This document shows, in pieces, positions 25,405 to 33,838 of a stretch of DNA of 64,000 bases (position 1 is its first letter; every line of letters starts with the position of its first letter). The notes below the pieces were generated by a model. That model had not been told where the DNA came from. It did no database searches and saw only the letters and a program-made list of their open reading frames with translations. The position numbers and the translations under genes are program-made. This DNA is from Porifericola rhodea (GTDB lineage: Bacteria; Bacteroidota; Bacteroidia; Cytophagales; Cyclobacteriaceae). The DNA is taken from contig NZ_CP119421.1 in NCBI RefSeq assembly GCF_030506305.1, forward strand, positions 240,354 to 304,353, written 5' to 3'.

Positions 25405-28400
25405 ATGCATATGAAAAACAAATATCTACGTAAAGCACTGTGGGCTTCACGGATATTGCTCGCTTCTTTTTGCATGCAGCTCTGTATGAGCTTAACTGCA
25501 ATAGCTACGGAGAGCAATGCTCAAGATGCTAAAAGTGTATCCAAAGTTATCCTGACAATTGACTTTCAGGATGAGGCCCTGGGCCATGTATTTAATCGCA
25601 TTGAAAAGCAAACCTACTTTCGTTTTGCCTACAATGAAGAAGATGTAGAAGACAAAGGTACATTTAGTGGTACATACACTAAAACCAGCCTGTACGATAT
25701 TTTGATGGATATATCCGAGCAAAAAGGACTCAAATTTCGTCAGGTAAATAAAAGTATCAATGTAGCCCTAGCTCCTGAGAAAAAAGAAGCAGTGGAACAA
25801 GCTCCGGTGCTTGCGGATATTAAAGTAAGCGGTAGAGTTACTGATGATAGCAACCAAGCCCTGCCAGGAGTATCTGTAGTGGTAAAAGGCTCTACGCGGG
25901 GCACTACAACTGATATAGATGGAAACTATAGCCTTGACGCACCGGAGAACGGCACACTAGTCTTTAGTTTTGTAGGGATGCAAACCCGCGAAATTGCCGT
26001 CAACGGAAGGTCTACCATAGATGTACGCCTTCAGTCAGATATTTCCAGCCTAAACGAAGTAGTAGTCACCGCACTTGGAATTACCAGAAGTGAAAGATCT
26101 TTGGGCTATGCTACTCAGGAAGTGAAAGGTGAAAACCTAACTTATACTAAGGAACAAAACCTGATTGGCTCCCTGGCAGGAAGAGTAGCAGGAGTACAGG
26201 TTACTGGTTCTAGTGGCGCAAGTATGGGAGGTACCCAAAAAATTAAGATAAGAGGGGTAAATTCTCTGAGCGGCAATGATCAGCCTCTTATTGTATTAGA
26301 CGGTACACCTATGGCAAACAGTAACTTTGCAGGCAGAAACGGGGCAGATTATGGTAATATTATTCAGGATATAAACCCTGATGATATTGCATCTGTTAAT
26401 GTGCTTAAAGGACCAGCAGCATCTGCTCTTTATGGTCTACGCGGCCAACATGGGGTAATCATGATCACCACTAAAAAAGGACAGCAGGGAGACCAAAAGG
26501 TGAGCGTAGAATATAGCGGAGCTTTCTCCGTAGAGAAAACTGGTAACTTTATGCCTCTGCAAAATATTTATGGAGGGGGTAGCCGACAGTCATTCAGCAC
26601 TTTAGATGATGGCACTCCCTATGCTAATACTAGTGTGGACGAAAGCTGGGGCCCTAAAATGGATGGTACTCCGGTACGTCAGTTTTACAGTTTTTTCCCT
26701 CAGGATCCAGACTATGGCAAGCTAACTCCCTACCTGCCTCAGCCTGATAATATTAAAGATTATTACGAGTTGGGCACTACACTAAATAATACTATAGCTG
26801 TAAACGGTGGTAGCGAAAGCTCTTCTTTCCGTCTAAGCTATAACCATACTGATATCCAGGGGGTAGAGCCTAATACCTGGCTCAAGCGTAACAATTTAAG
26901 CTTTAATGGCTCGCTGGATATCGTAGAAAAGCTGAAACTTACCACCAGCCTCAACTACGCTAATAATGCGGCGCAACGTCCGCCACAAGGCTACGACTAT
27001 GGCTCTACTTACCTCACACAGTGGTTCCAGCGCAGTGTAGACATGAACAAACTTAAGAACTATCGCTACCCCGATGGTACTTACCTCCATTGGAATTTGC
27101 GTAGCCCTTCTGGTGATGGGGTAATTAACCCTGACCCTTTATACTGGAACAACCCCTATTTTGACGCTTATGAAAGCTACTCTCAGGACAGCCGGGATCG
27201 TTATTTTGGTAATGTAGGACTTACTTACCAACTCTTACCCGAACTGAGTGTAAGCGGACACATCCGCTCAGATATGTTTACCCAAAATATAGACAAACGT
27301 ACTGCTGCCGGCGGTAGAGAGTTGGAAGGTTATTGGGTAGGTAAATACCAAAATCAGGAAGTGAATTATGAATTTTTAGCACAGTACACTAAGTATTGGG
27401 GTAAATTTTCGCTTAACGCAAACCTGGGAGCTAACCTGCTAACTCAAGAGTACTCCTACCTGCGCCAGCAAACAGAAGGGGGGCTATCCACACCGGGCTT
27501 TTACAATATAGCTGCTTCAGTAGACAGACCATCCACCACATCTTACCTGCGCAAAAAGGAGATCAGAAGTCTTTTTGGGATGGTATCATTAGGCTATAAT
27601 GATATCTGGTTTGTAGATGCATCCTTAAGAAATGATAACTCTTCTACCCTCCCGGAAAACAACAATTCTTACTGGTACCCTTCTGTATCGGGTAGTGCGC
27701 TCTTTAGTGAGCTGCTAGACTGGGAACCATTAAGTCTGGGGAAACTAAGGCTAAGTTATGCTCAGGCAGGCTCAGACCTTTCGCCTTACCAGACAGCACA
27801 GTATTACGGTATTGGAAATGTGTATGCTACCGACTCCCGCACCATCAATACATTATACGTACCAGACGAACTCAACAATCCAGACATTAAACCTTCGTTT
27901 AGCCATTCCATAGAAGGAGGAATTGACCTTAGGTTTTTCCAAAACCGCTTGGGCATTGATTTCACCCTCTATCAGCAGCGAAATAGAAACCAGATATTAT
28001 CCTTACCTGTATCTGGAGCCAGCGGATATACTTCTACTATCATAAACGCGGGCCTGATTGAAAATAAAGGATTTGAGCTCACCCTAAGTGCGGACCCTAT
28101 TCGTAGCGGTAAATTCAACTGGAATACCAACTTTAACATCAGCCGTAACCGTAGTATGGTAAAAGAGCTGTATAGCGAAGGTAATACCGACATTAATAAT
28201 TATGAGATTGCTTCCAATACATACTCTCGGGTAACCTCTTCTGTAAATGCCCAGGTTGGAGAGCCTTACGGTACACTTATAGGTCAGGCTTATGCACGAG
28301 ATGAAGCCAGCGGGATGATACTTCTGGACGAAGATAATTTACCTCTGTTTGAGCCTAATCATAATTTTGGAAGTGTGCTACCGGATTTTACAGGAGGTTT

Positions 28401-28944
28401 CCAGAATACTTTCACTTATGGGCCTTTCAGTTTTAGTGCTCTAATAGACTTTCAGGTTGGTGGGCAGTTTTTTAGCTGGACACAAATGCTCGCAGTAAAA
28501 ACGGGCCAGGCAGTAGAAACCGCAGCCACTAACGATAGAGGTAACAATGTAAGAGACCCTTTGGATGAAGGTGGTGGAGTAAAAGTACATGGTATTTCTG
28601 AAGAAACCGGCGAGGAGGTAACAGCTTATGTAGATGCTCGCTCATACTTTAGAACCAGACTAGGCACTCAAATTTATGAGGAATGGCTCTATGATGCCTC
28701 TTACATCAAGATGAGAGAAATGCGCCTTGCTTATGCATTCAGTAAGGAACGCTTAGCCAGCTTACCTTTTAGCTCACTTAGTGTCGGCTTAATTGCCCGC
28801 TATCCATTTATGATCTACCAGGAAGCGCCTAAAGGTGTAGATCCTTCAGAACTGTCTACCGGAGGTTCTCCAGTCAGCTGGCTGGAAACCGGGCAACTTG
28901 TAACTACCCGCTCCTATGGTATCAGTGTAAATGTGACTTTTTAA
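25405..28944 (+). CDS. SusC/RagA-family TonB-dependent transducer with STN domain
   Basis: A 1179-residue outer membrane receptor. The start could also be the Met two codons on (MKNKYLRK). After a signal peptide an STN domain (about residues 48-115; ALGHVFNRIEKQTYFRFAY) occupies the periplasmic N-terminus, the part that contacts FecR. Then come a carboxypeptidase-like regulatory domain (VSGRVTDDSNQALPGVSVVV), a plug (QPLIVLDGTPM, ASVNVLKGPAASALYG) and the barrel ending GISVNVTF. It therefore both imports a ligand and signals its presence. It is followed 61 bp later by its SusD partner. Confidence 0.94.
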   Translation: MHMKNKYLRKALWASRILLASFCMQLCMSLTAIATESNAQDAKSVSKVILTIDFQDEALGHVFNRIEKQTYFRFAYNEEDVEDKGTFSGTYTKTSLYDILMDISEQKGLKFRQVNKSINVALAPEKKEAVEQAPVLADIKVSGRVTDDSNQALPGVSVVVKGSTRGTTTDIDGNYSLDAPENGTLVFSFVGMQTREIAVNGRSTIDVRLQSDISSLNEVVVTALGITRSERSLGYATQEVKGENLTYTKEQNLIGSLAGRVAGVQVTGSSGASMGGTQKIKIRGVNSLSGNDQPLIVLDGTPMANSNFAGRNGADYGNIIQDINPDDIASVNVLKGPAASALYGLRGQHGVIMITTKKGQQGDQKVSVEYSGAFSVEKTGNFMPLQNIYGGGSRQSFSTLDDGTPYANTSVDESWGPKMDGTPVRQFYSFFPQDPDYGKLTPYLPQPDNIKDYYELGTTLNNTIAVNGGSESSSFRLSYNHTDIQGVEPNTWLKRNNLSFNGSLDIVEKLKLTTSLNYANNAAQRPPQGYDYGSTYLTQWFQRSVDMNKLKNYRYPDGTYLHWNLRSPSGDGVINPDPLYWNNPYFDAYESYSQDSRDRYFGNVGLTYQLLPELSVSGHIRSDMFTQNIDKRTAAGGRELEGYWVGKYQNQEVNYEFLAQYTKYWGKFSLNANLGANLLTQEYSYLRQQTEGGLSTPGFYNIAASVDRPSTTSYLRKKEIRSLFGMVSLGYNDIWFVDASLRNDNSSTLPENNNSYWYPSVSGSALFSELLDWEPLSLGKLRLSYAQAGSDLSPYQTAQYYGIGNVYATDSRTINTLYVPDELNNPDIKPSFSHSIEGGIDLRFFQNRLGIDFTLYQQRNRNQILSLPVSGASGYTSTIINAGLIENKGFELTLSADPIRSGKFNWNTNFNISRNRSMVKELYSEGNTDINNYEIASNTYSRVTSSVNAQVGEPYGTLIGQAYARDEASGMILLDEDNLPLFEPNHNFGSVLPDFTGGFQNTFTYGPFSFSALIDFQVGGQFFSWTQMLAVKTGQAVETAATNDRGNNVRDPLDEGGGVKVHGISEETGEEVTAYVDARSYFRTRLGTQIYEEWLYDASYIKMREMRLAYAFSKERLASLPFSSLSVGLIARYPFMIYQEAPKGVDPSELSTGGSPVSWLETGQLVTTRSYGISVNVTF

Positions 28945-29005
28945 AAAGTTATTCAGAAATATCTTAAAGGACATTTTCTGATCTCACAACAAACATTAAA
29001 AACAC

Positions 29006-30421
29006 ATGAACAAATTATATATTTATATTTTAGCATTGTGCTTACTGGCCGCTTGCAACGATTTTGAGGATGACATAAATGTAAACCCTAATCAGCCAAG
29101 TCAGGCTTCTAACACACAACTTTTGGCTAATGCCATGCGATACCTTCCAGGGATAAGCTCGTCAGCATACGGCCCCCTTTACCCTCAGCATTTATCAGAA
29201 ACAGAGTATACTGATGCTTCGCGCTATAATACGATATACTTTGATTTCTATAGCTATTATACTGGCCCCCTAATGAACATACAGAAGGTGCTGGATTCTG
29301 ATGAACTCAATGCTAATGAAGGTCCTATTGCTAATCAGTTGGCAGTAGCCAAAATTCTGAAGGCTTACTTTTTTTGGTTTATGACTGACCGTTGGGGCGA
29401 TTTACCCTATAGTGAAGCATTGCAGGGGAAAGAGGATTTTACACCAGCGTATGACTCTCAGGAAGATATTTACAATGCTCTTTTCTCTCTACTGGACGAA
29501 GCCAACGCACAAATAGTAGATGGAGATATTGAGAATGATATTGTGTACGGAGGAGATACCGATAAATGGAGACGCTTAGGCAATACTATTCATATGCTGA
29601 TGGCTCTAAGACTTTCGGAAGTTGACCCTGCTACTGCCAGCACCGAGTTTAATAAGGCGATGGATGCGGGAACCTTTACCTCAAATGATGATAATTTAGT
29701 ATACCAGCATCTTGCCGATGCAGATAATTGGAATTACTGGTATAATGTTTTTGAAAATCTGAACAGAGAATGGTATGCGGTAAGTAAACCACTGGTTGAT
29801 TATATGAAACCTTTGAATGATCCCCGCCTGCCAACATTTGCCGAACCAAATGTGGATGGGGAATATGTAGGGTTGGCTTATGGTTTACCAGGAGATGTGG
29901 CAAATACAGGCCAGTACAGTAAAGACAGTATTTCTATTCTGGGAGCAAACCTGCGTCAGGCTACTACTCCGGTATATCTGGTAACCTATGCAGAAGCTTT
30001 ATTTGCACAGGCAGAAGCTGCTAAAAGAGGCTGGATTGGAGGAGGCAATGCCGCCGCTGAAGAGTATTATACTACCGCTATAGAAGCTTCTGTGCAGCAG
30101 TGGAATGGTAATACAGACGGATTGGAAAGCTTTCTCGCTCAGGCAGAAGTACAATATAATGCTGAAGATGCCATAGAAAAAATCGCCTACCAGAAGTGGG
30201 TGCATCTCTTTATGCATGGCTATGAGGCCTGGGCAGAATGGAGAAGAACAGGCTTTCCTATACTCAGTCCGCCCGAAAACAATAGCGGAAGAGACATTCC
30301 ACTACGCCAGGCCTACCCTACTCAGGAGTTCCAAAATAATCAGGATAACTATCAGGAAGCTGTTCAGCGTGCTTTTGGTGGTGAAGACGAACCAGAGAAG
30401 AGTGTCTGGTGGGATAAATAG
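29006..30421 (+). CDS. SusD/RagB-family nutrient-binding lipoprotein
   Basis: A 471-residue surface lipoprotein (lipobox LLAAC, Cys17) starting NDFEDDINVNPNQPSQAS. The SusD-like fold shows in FWFMTDRWGDLPYSEALQG, EDIYNALFSLLDEAN, YAEALFAQAEAAKRGW and the C-terminal GYEAWAEWRRTGFP. It is the ligand-capturing lid of the STN-type SusC encoded just upstream. No catabolic enzymes are linked to this pair, so the ligand is unknown. A terminator follows the stop codon. Confidence 0.92.
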   Translation: MNKLYIYILALCLLAACNDFEDDINVNPNQPSQASNTQLLANAMRYLPGISSSAYGPLYPQHLSETEYTDASRYNTIYFDFYSYYTGPLMNIQKVLDSDELNANEGPIANQLAVAKILKAYFFWFMTDRWGDLPYSEALQGKEDFTPAYDSQEDIYNALFSLLDEANAQIVDGDIENDIVYGGDTDKWRRLGNTIHMLMALRLSEVDPATASTEFNKAMDAGTFTSNDDNLVYQHLADADNWNYWYNVFENLNREWYAVSKPLVDYMKPLNDPRLPTFAEPNVDGEYVGLAYGLPGDVANTGQYSKDSISILGANLRQATTPVYLVTYAEALFAQAEAAKRGWIGGGNAAAEEYYTTAIEASVQQWNGNTDGLESFLAQAEVQYNAEDAIEKIAYQKWVHLFMHGYEAWAEWRRTGFPILSPPENNSGRDIPLRQAYPTQEFQNNQDNYQEAVQRAFGGEDEPEKSVWWDK

Positions 30422-30440
30422 TTAATAAAGTCCATATTAA

Positions 30441-30473
30441 ATATGCTATTCACTGGATAGCATATTTTTTTTT
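30441..30473 (+). terminator. Intrinsic terminator after second susD
   Basis: ATATGCTAT and ATAGCATAT form a 9-bp stem with a 7-nt loop (30441-30465) and run straight into a tract of about ten T. Confidence 0.85.
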
Positions 30474-30481
30474 GAAAAGAC

Positions 30482-30514
30482 AAAAAAATAGCCTTCAGTT
30501 TATTCAGAAGGCTA
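30482..30514 (-). terminator. Intrinsic terminator after PrnB-like gene
   Basis: On the minus strand TAGCCTTC and GAAGGCTA form an 8-bp stem with a 10-nt loop (30489-30514), followed by seven T (30488-30482). It lies 20 bp after the stop codon of the PrnB-like gene. Confidence 0.85.
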
Positions 30515-30533
30515 CTTTTACTCCATTGTGGAT

Positions 30534-31649
30534 TTATCTGTTTTCGTAACTTTGCATACTATGCTTAAGGCGGTCCAAAGCCTGTAGATTTAACTCCAGA
30601 ATATACTTTAACACGCCAGGCTCATAACCTCCACTTCCCTTTTCACGATACTGATCTTTAGAAGCATGCTCATAAGCTTTATCAGCCAGTTTCTTATGTG
30701 GCGCTCTAAAACTTTTTAGCAGGTTAAACAGCTTAACAAGTGACTTTGCACTATACATTTTTGTTTCAGAGTAGGATACACTTTCATCCAACTCCCTAAC
30801 CACTTTGTTTACCAGACTTGGACGTTGACGGTAAGCATAGTAGAACTCACGTACAGAGGCCTGATTGTAAGGAACATAAGCCTGCTTAAATTCATTATAT
30901 GCTTTTTCTGAAAGATCGCAGTTCCAAAGAATATGGTCAAAGATGAACACTGGCATTTCAACTGCACCAGGCCCTAAATACTCTCTTTCATTGAGCTTAA
31001 TAGGGTCAAAATAGAAACGAAGCTCTTCAGCAAAATATTGAGGGCTCACATTTCTTTTTGCGTTTACCACTCCTTTAATCATACCATCAAAGTAAGTAGC
31101 TACTTCTTCACATTTAGGCACAAACTCAGGATCATCCAGAGAAAGCTGATACAACTCATCCAGAGATAGAATCGCCTTGTACAAAGGGTGTATTGCTACT
31201 TTTACACTTTTGATAAGCTGACGCTCATCGTCAGTACCGGTATAAGTTCTTTCACGTTTACCTTCCGGATTCCATCGTACATAATGGATTAGAGTATCTC
31301 GGGGAGGTAAGTCACTAGTATTACCCAGTAGATTTAGCTTTTCTTCCAGTTCAGGAATAACATGTACCGGTTCTACGCCATGCCTTTTCATGGAGCCTAG
31401 CATGATACCAATATCACGCATAGCGGCACAGGCCTGAAAATAGTCCATATCTGCGGCCTCTTCTACTGAAGGAAGCATATCTACCAGCTGAAGAACTAAG
31501 GCGATGGTATCTTTATTTCTGTTATACGCAGCCACCAGGGGCATACGATCATCAGCATTAAGAGGATCTAATTCACTAATATAATGATCCTCTTTAAGCT
31601 GCTCCTCCAGAGAGGGCGATTTGAGAACATCAAAAGCTAATGTTTTCAT
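30534..31649 (-). CDS. PrnB-like haem enzyme (monodechloroaminopyrrolnitrin synthase family, DUF1864)
   Basis: This 371-residue protein resembles PrnB of pyrrolnitrin-making Pseudomonas along its length, as I remember that sequence: AAMRDIGIMLGSMKRHG (75-91), LPPRDTL (114-120), LGPGAVEMP (225-233), LRSFRAPHKKLADKAYE-like helix and GSGGY. PrnB belongs to the indoleamine/tryptophan dioxygenase superfamily and rearranges 7-chlorotryptophan to an aminophenyl-pyrrole. Its haem-binding His313 and active-site Tyr321 and Ser332 align with His318, Tyr326 and Ser339 here, with a 2-residue insertion before the Ser. No PrnA halogenase, PrnC or PrnD lies in the window. It is 12 bp after a methyltransferase gene, so the two act together, probably on a tryptophan-like substrate. 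Confidence 0.85.
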   Translation of the reverse strand: MKTLAFDVLKSPSLEEQLKEDHYISELDPLNADDRMPLVAAYNRNKDTIALVLQLVDMLPSVEEAADMDYFQACAAMRDIGIMLGSMKRHGVEPVHVIPELEEKLNLLGNTSDLPPRDTLIHYVRWNPEGKRERTYTGTDDERQLIKSVKVAIHPLYKAILSLDELYQLSLDDPEFVPKCEEVATYFDGMIKGVVNAKRNVSPQYFAEELRFYFDPIKLNEREYLGPGAVEMPVFIFDHILWNCDLSEKAYNEFKQAYVPYNQASVREFYYAYRQRPSLVNKVVRELDESVSYSETKMYSAKSLVKLFNLLKSFRAPHKKLADKAYEHASKDQYREKGSGGYEPGVLKYILELNLQALDRLKHSMQSYENR

Positions 31650-31661
31650 CTAATTCACCCC

Positions 31662-32708
31662 TTATTTGTAAGCTATACCTGCACTTACCGGTCCGCCTAA
31701 AGGAAAAAACTCTACTCGGTTAAACCCGGCTTCGCTAGTCCATTGTTTGAACTGATCCTGAGTGTAGTTAAAGCCACTATCAGACTCAATCAGCATATTC
31801 AACGACATAAGTAAGCCGAAAGTATTTTCTTTGCGCTCGTTATCTAATATCATTTCAATAACAGCCAGGCATCCTCCTTCAGGTAGTGCTTCATATGCTT
31901 TGCGGATAAGCATTCTTTTGGTTTCCATATCAAAGCTATGAAGAATGTTACCCATAGTAATTACATCTGCTTCAGGAAAACTTTCTCTGAAAAAATCACC
32001 GTTTTTTACCGTTACTCTATCTGCTACACCGTATTGCTCAGCTGTTTTTTTAGCAAATGGCTCAAGCTTGGGAAGGTCAAAAGTAGTACAATGCAGATGA
32101 GCATGCTGATTAGCAATTAGTGCAGATAGTAGCCCTGCAGAACCTCCTACATCAAGTACTTCTTTATAGGAAGAGAAGTCAAACTGTTCGGCAAAACCCA
32201 TGAAGCTCAATTTCTGGATGCTAGACATGGCTTCGGTAAATTGCGCTAAAGATTCAGGCTTTTCGTAAATAGCTTCAAAAGAAGACTTGCCTGTATATTT
32301 TATTTCGTTTTGAGGCTTTCCTGTGATTAGTCCTTCTTCCAGATCACCCCAGAATTTATATTCACGGTCATTAGCCATTTCCAGAAAACCACCGAGATAA
32401 CTAGGCTGATTTTTATCAAGAAACATAGCTGTATTAAGCGTATTCTGGTAGGTTGCTTCTACCCCAACTCCATTTCTTTGCAGGAAGCCCATTGAGAATA
32501 GAGCATCCAGGAAATCTCTGACATAAAGTCCCTTTTCATTAAGGCCAAGCTCCGCTCTGATTTCTTCGGCTGTCAGTGCTTTATTGTCACTTAATAACGT
32601 AAATAAGCCTAATTTTGTGGCTGAAAGCAATGTTTTTGATGACCAGAAACTTAGGCCAACCTGAATGATTTTAAAAGGATCAACTTGTACTTCAGTCGTT
32701 GTGTTCAT
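31662..32708 (-). CDS. Class I O-methyltransferase (plant/bacterial small-molecule type)
   Basis: A 348-residue SAM-dependent methyltransferase. It has an N-terminal winged-helix dimerisation domain (about 12-105) and a Rossmann domain with motif I VLDVGGSAG (184-192), the acidic residue Asp211 after motif II, NGDFF (236-240) and a DVITMGNILHSFD segment. His257 sits where the catalytic base of O-methyltransferases is found. This family methylates hydroxyls of small aromatic metabolites, and some members methylate N or C. It is the first gene of a two-gene unit with the PrnB-like enzyme. Its ATG at 32708 is close behind a pair of 12-bp direct repeats and a terminator that isolates it from the STAS-like gene. 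Confidence 0.88.
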   Translation of the reverse strand: MNTTTEVQVDPFKIIQVGLSFWSSKTLLSATKLGLFTLLSDNKALTAEEIRAELGLNEKGLYVRDFLDALFSMGFLQRNGVGVEATYQNTLNTAMFLDKNQPSYLGGFLEMANDREYKFWGDLEEGLITGKPQNEIKYTGKSSFEAIYEKPESLAQFTEAMSSIQKLSFMGFAEQFDFSSYKEVLDVGGSAGLLSALIANQHAHLHCTTFDLPKLEPFAKKTAEQYGVADRVTVKNGDFFRESFPEADVITMGNILHSFDMETKRMLIRKAYEALPEGGCLAVIEMILDNERKENTFGLLMSLNMLIESDSGFNYTQDQFKQWTSEAGFNRVEFFPLGGPVSAGIAYK

Positions 32709-32713
32709 AATAA

Positions 32714-32748
32714 AATAGTTGGGGTAGTTATTGATTAATAATTGGGGT
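32714..32748. repeat. Two 12-bp direct repeats upstream of the methyltransferase start
   Basis: AATAGTTGGGGT (32714-32725) and AATAATTGGGGT (32737-32748) differ at one position and start 23 bp apart, about two helical turns. The first ends 6 bp from the start codon. They may bind a regulator of the PrnB-like cluster. Confidence 0.45.
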
Positions 32749-32756
32749 TATGATGT

Positions 32757-32792
32757 TATCAAAAGAAAACCGGAAGGCTGAACCTTCCGGTT
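32757..32792 (-). terminator. Intrinsic terminator after STAS-like gene
   Basis: On the minus strand AACCGGAAGG and CCTTCCGGTT form a perfect 10-bp stem with a 5-nt loop (32768-32792), then TTCTTTTG follows. It ends the STAS-like transcript before the methyltransferase gene. Confidence 0.8.
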
Positions 32793-32801
32793 GTTAAGAT
32801 T

Positions 32802-33206
32802 CTACTCGTTTAAGTACTCAATGCACTCTTTTTTAGAGTTGCAGGTTTTTACCTTGATGTTACCCATCATAGTAGCGTTGTTTACATTATCAACGGTAGC
32901 TTTGGCAAATACATCTTCAGATACCAAAACTGCTAACCTTCTTAAACCTGCTTTGTCTAACTCAGGAAAAGCTTCACCTACCAGATAACCCTGCACTTCT
33001 TTAGATAGTACCTTTAGCGTACTTTGATCACTAAGGTGTTTGTTCACTCTATTTTCCTTCACAAACTTAACCATCGCGTCACATGCTTTTTTTGTAGTAT
33101 CAAGTTTTAAAAAACCTGACCATTTAGCGACAACAATTTTGTTAGTCTCGTCAAAAGTAATTTCTGCACAACTGTCTGAGTAAATAGCTTTACTTGTAGT
33201 AATCAT
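32802..33206 (-). CDS. STAS/SpoIIAA-like protein
   Basis: A 134-residue cytoplasmic protein with the alternating pattern of the STAS/SpoIIAA-like fold: EITFDETNKIVVAKWSGFLKLD at the start, a helix-strand repeat, and KHLSDQSTLKVLSKEVQGYL in the middle. Proteins of this type are frequent in Bacteroidota and may bind small ligands or act in partner switching; no catalytic motif is visible. It sits upstream of the methyltransferase and PrnB-like genes in the same direction but behind a strong terminator, so functional linkage is uncertain. Confidence 0.65.
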   Translation of the reverse strand: MITTSKAIYSDSCAEITFDETNKIVVAKWSGFLKLDTTKKACDAMVKFVKENRVNKHLSDQSTLKVLSKEVQGYLVGEAFPELDKAGLRRLAVLVSEDVFAKATVDNVNNATMMGNIKVKTCNSKKECIEYLNE

Positions 33207-33783
33207 AAGTATTAAATATTATGTGGATGAAATGAGAAGCCAAATTAGCAAAGACTAGTCGGGCAGAAATTTCATTTTTTTTAATCTTAATAGGATGAAA
33301 TATTTTTGACAAAATTATCAGTATACACACAGGCTTTTTCCTCTATATGACTAGTTAATGCTATTCGACACAAAAAGAGTGAAAAGCTCACTAAACATAT
33401 CATGTAAGGTTTAATTTATATCCCTATTTCTGCTTAAGAAAAACATAATCATATCCAAAAGCCTAAAAAACTTTTTTTTTGTGCAAATATTTTAATATGA
33501 GAATATGTAACCACCTAAAAACCAACATATTTGAGTAGAAATCAGGGTGATACAAAATCATATATATTACATAATATCTTTAAATATTTAAGTTTACACA
33601 CCTCAAAGTAGTGACTTTTTCATATACCATGCAATAAAAATTACATTTTTTCGCTAAATTTTTCTATTAAAGATTTACAATCCTTTAGAATAGACAATTT
33701 TTCGGGAGGATAACCTATTGTTTTTCATACATTTAATGAGTGATAATCCCAGATTCTTTCATTTTCTACTTTGTAAGATTTAT
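33207..33783. other. AT-rich gene-free stretch
   Basis: About 580 bp of very AT-rich DNA upstream of the STAS-like gene. I see no convincing open frame, tRNA or repeat. The leftward part presumably carries the promoter of the STAS-like gene. Confidence 0.4.
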
Positions 33784-33814
33784 AAAAAAAACCTTGAAGC
33801 CATAGCTCCAAGGT
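33784..33814 (-). terminator. Intrinsic terminator after GH63-like gene
   Basis: On the minus strand ACCTTGGAGC and GCTTCAAGGT pair over 10 bp (one G-T) around a TATG loop (33791-33814), followed by at least seven T. Confidence 0.88.
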
Positions 33815-33838
33815 CGCACATACCTAAACCTATTAAGA

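Noticed and set aside
30534-31649. Calling the haem protein a tryptophan 2,3-dioxygenase
   Set aside because: The conserved segments (LPPRDTL, LGPGAVEMP, FRAPHKK, GSGGY) match PrnB, not TDO or IDO, although the fold superfamily is the same.
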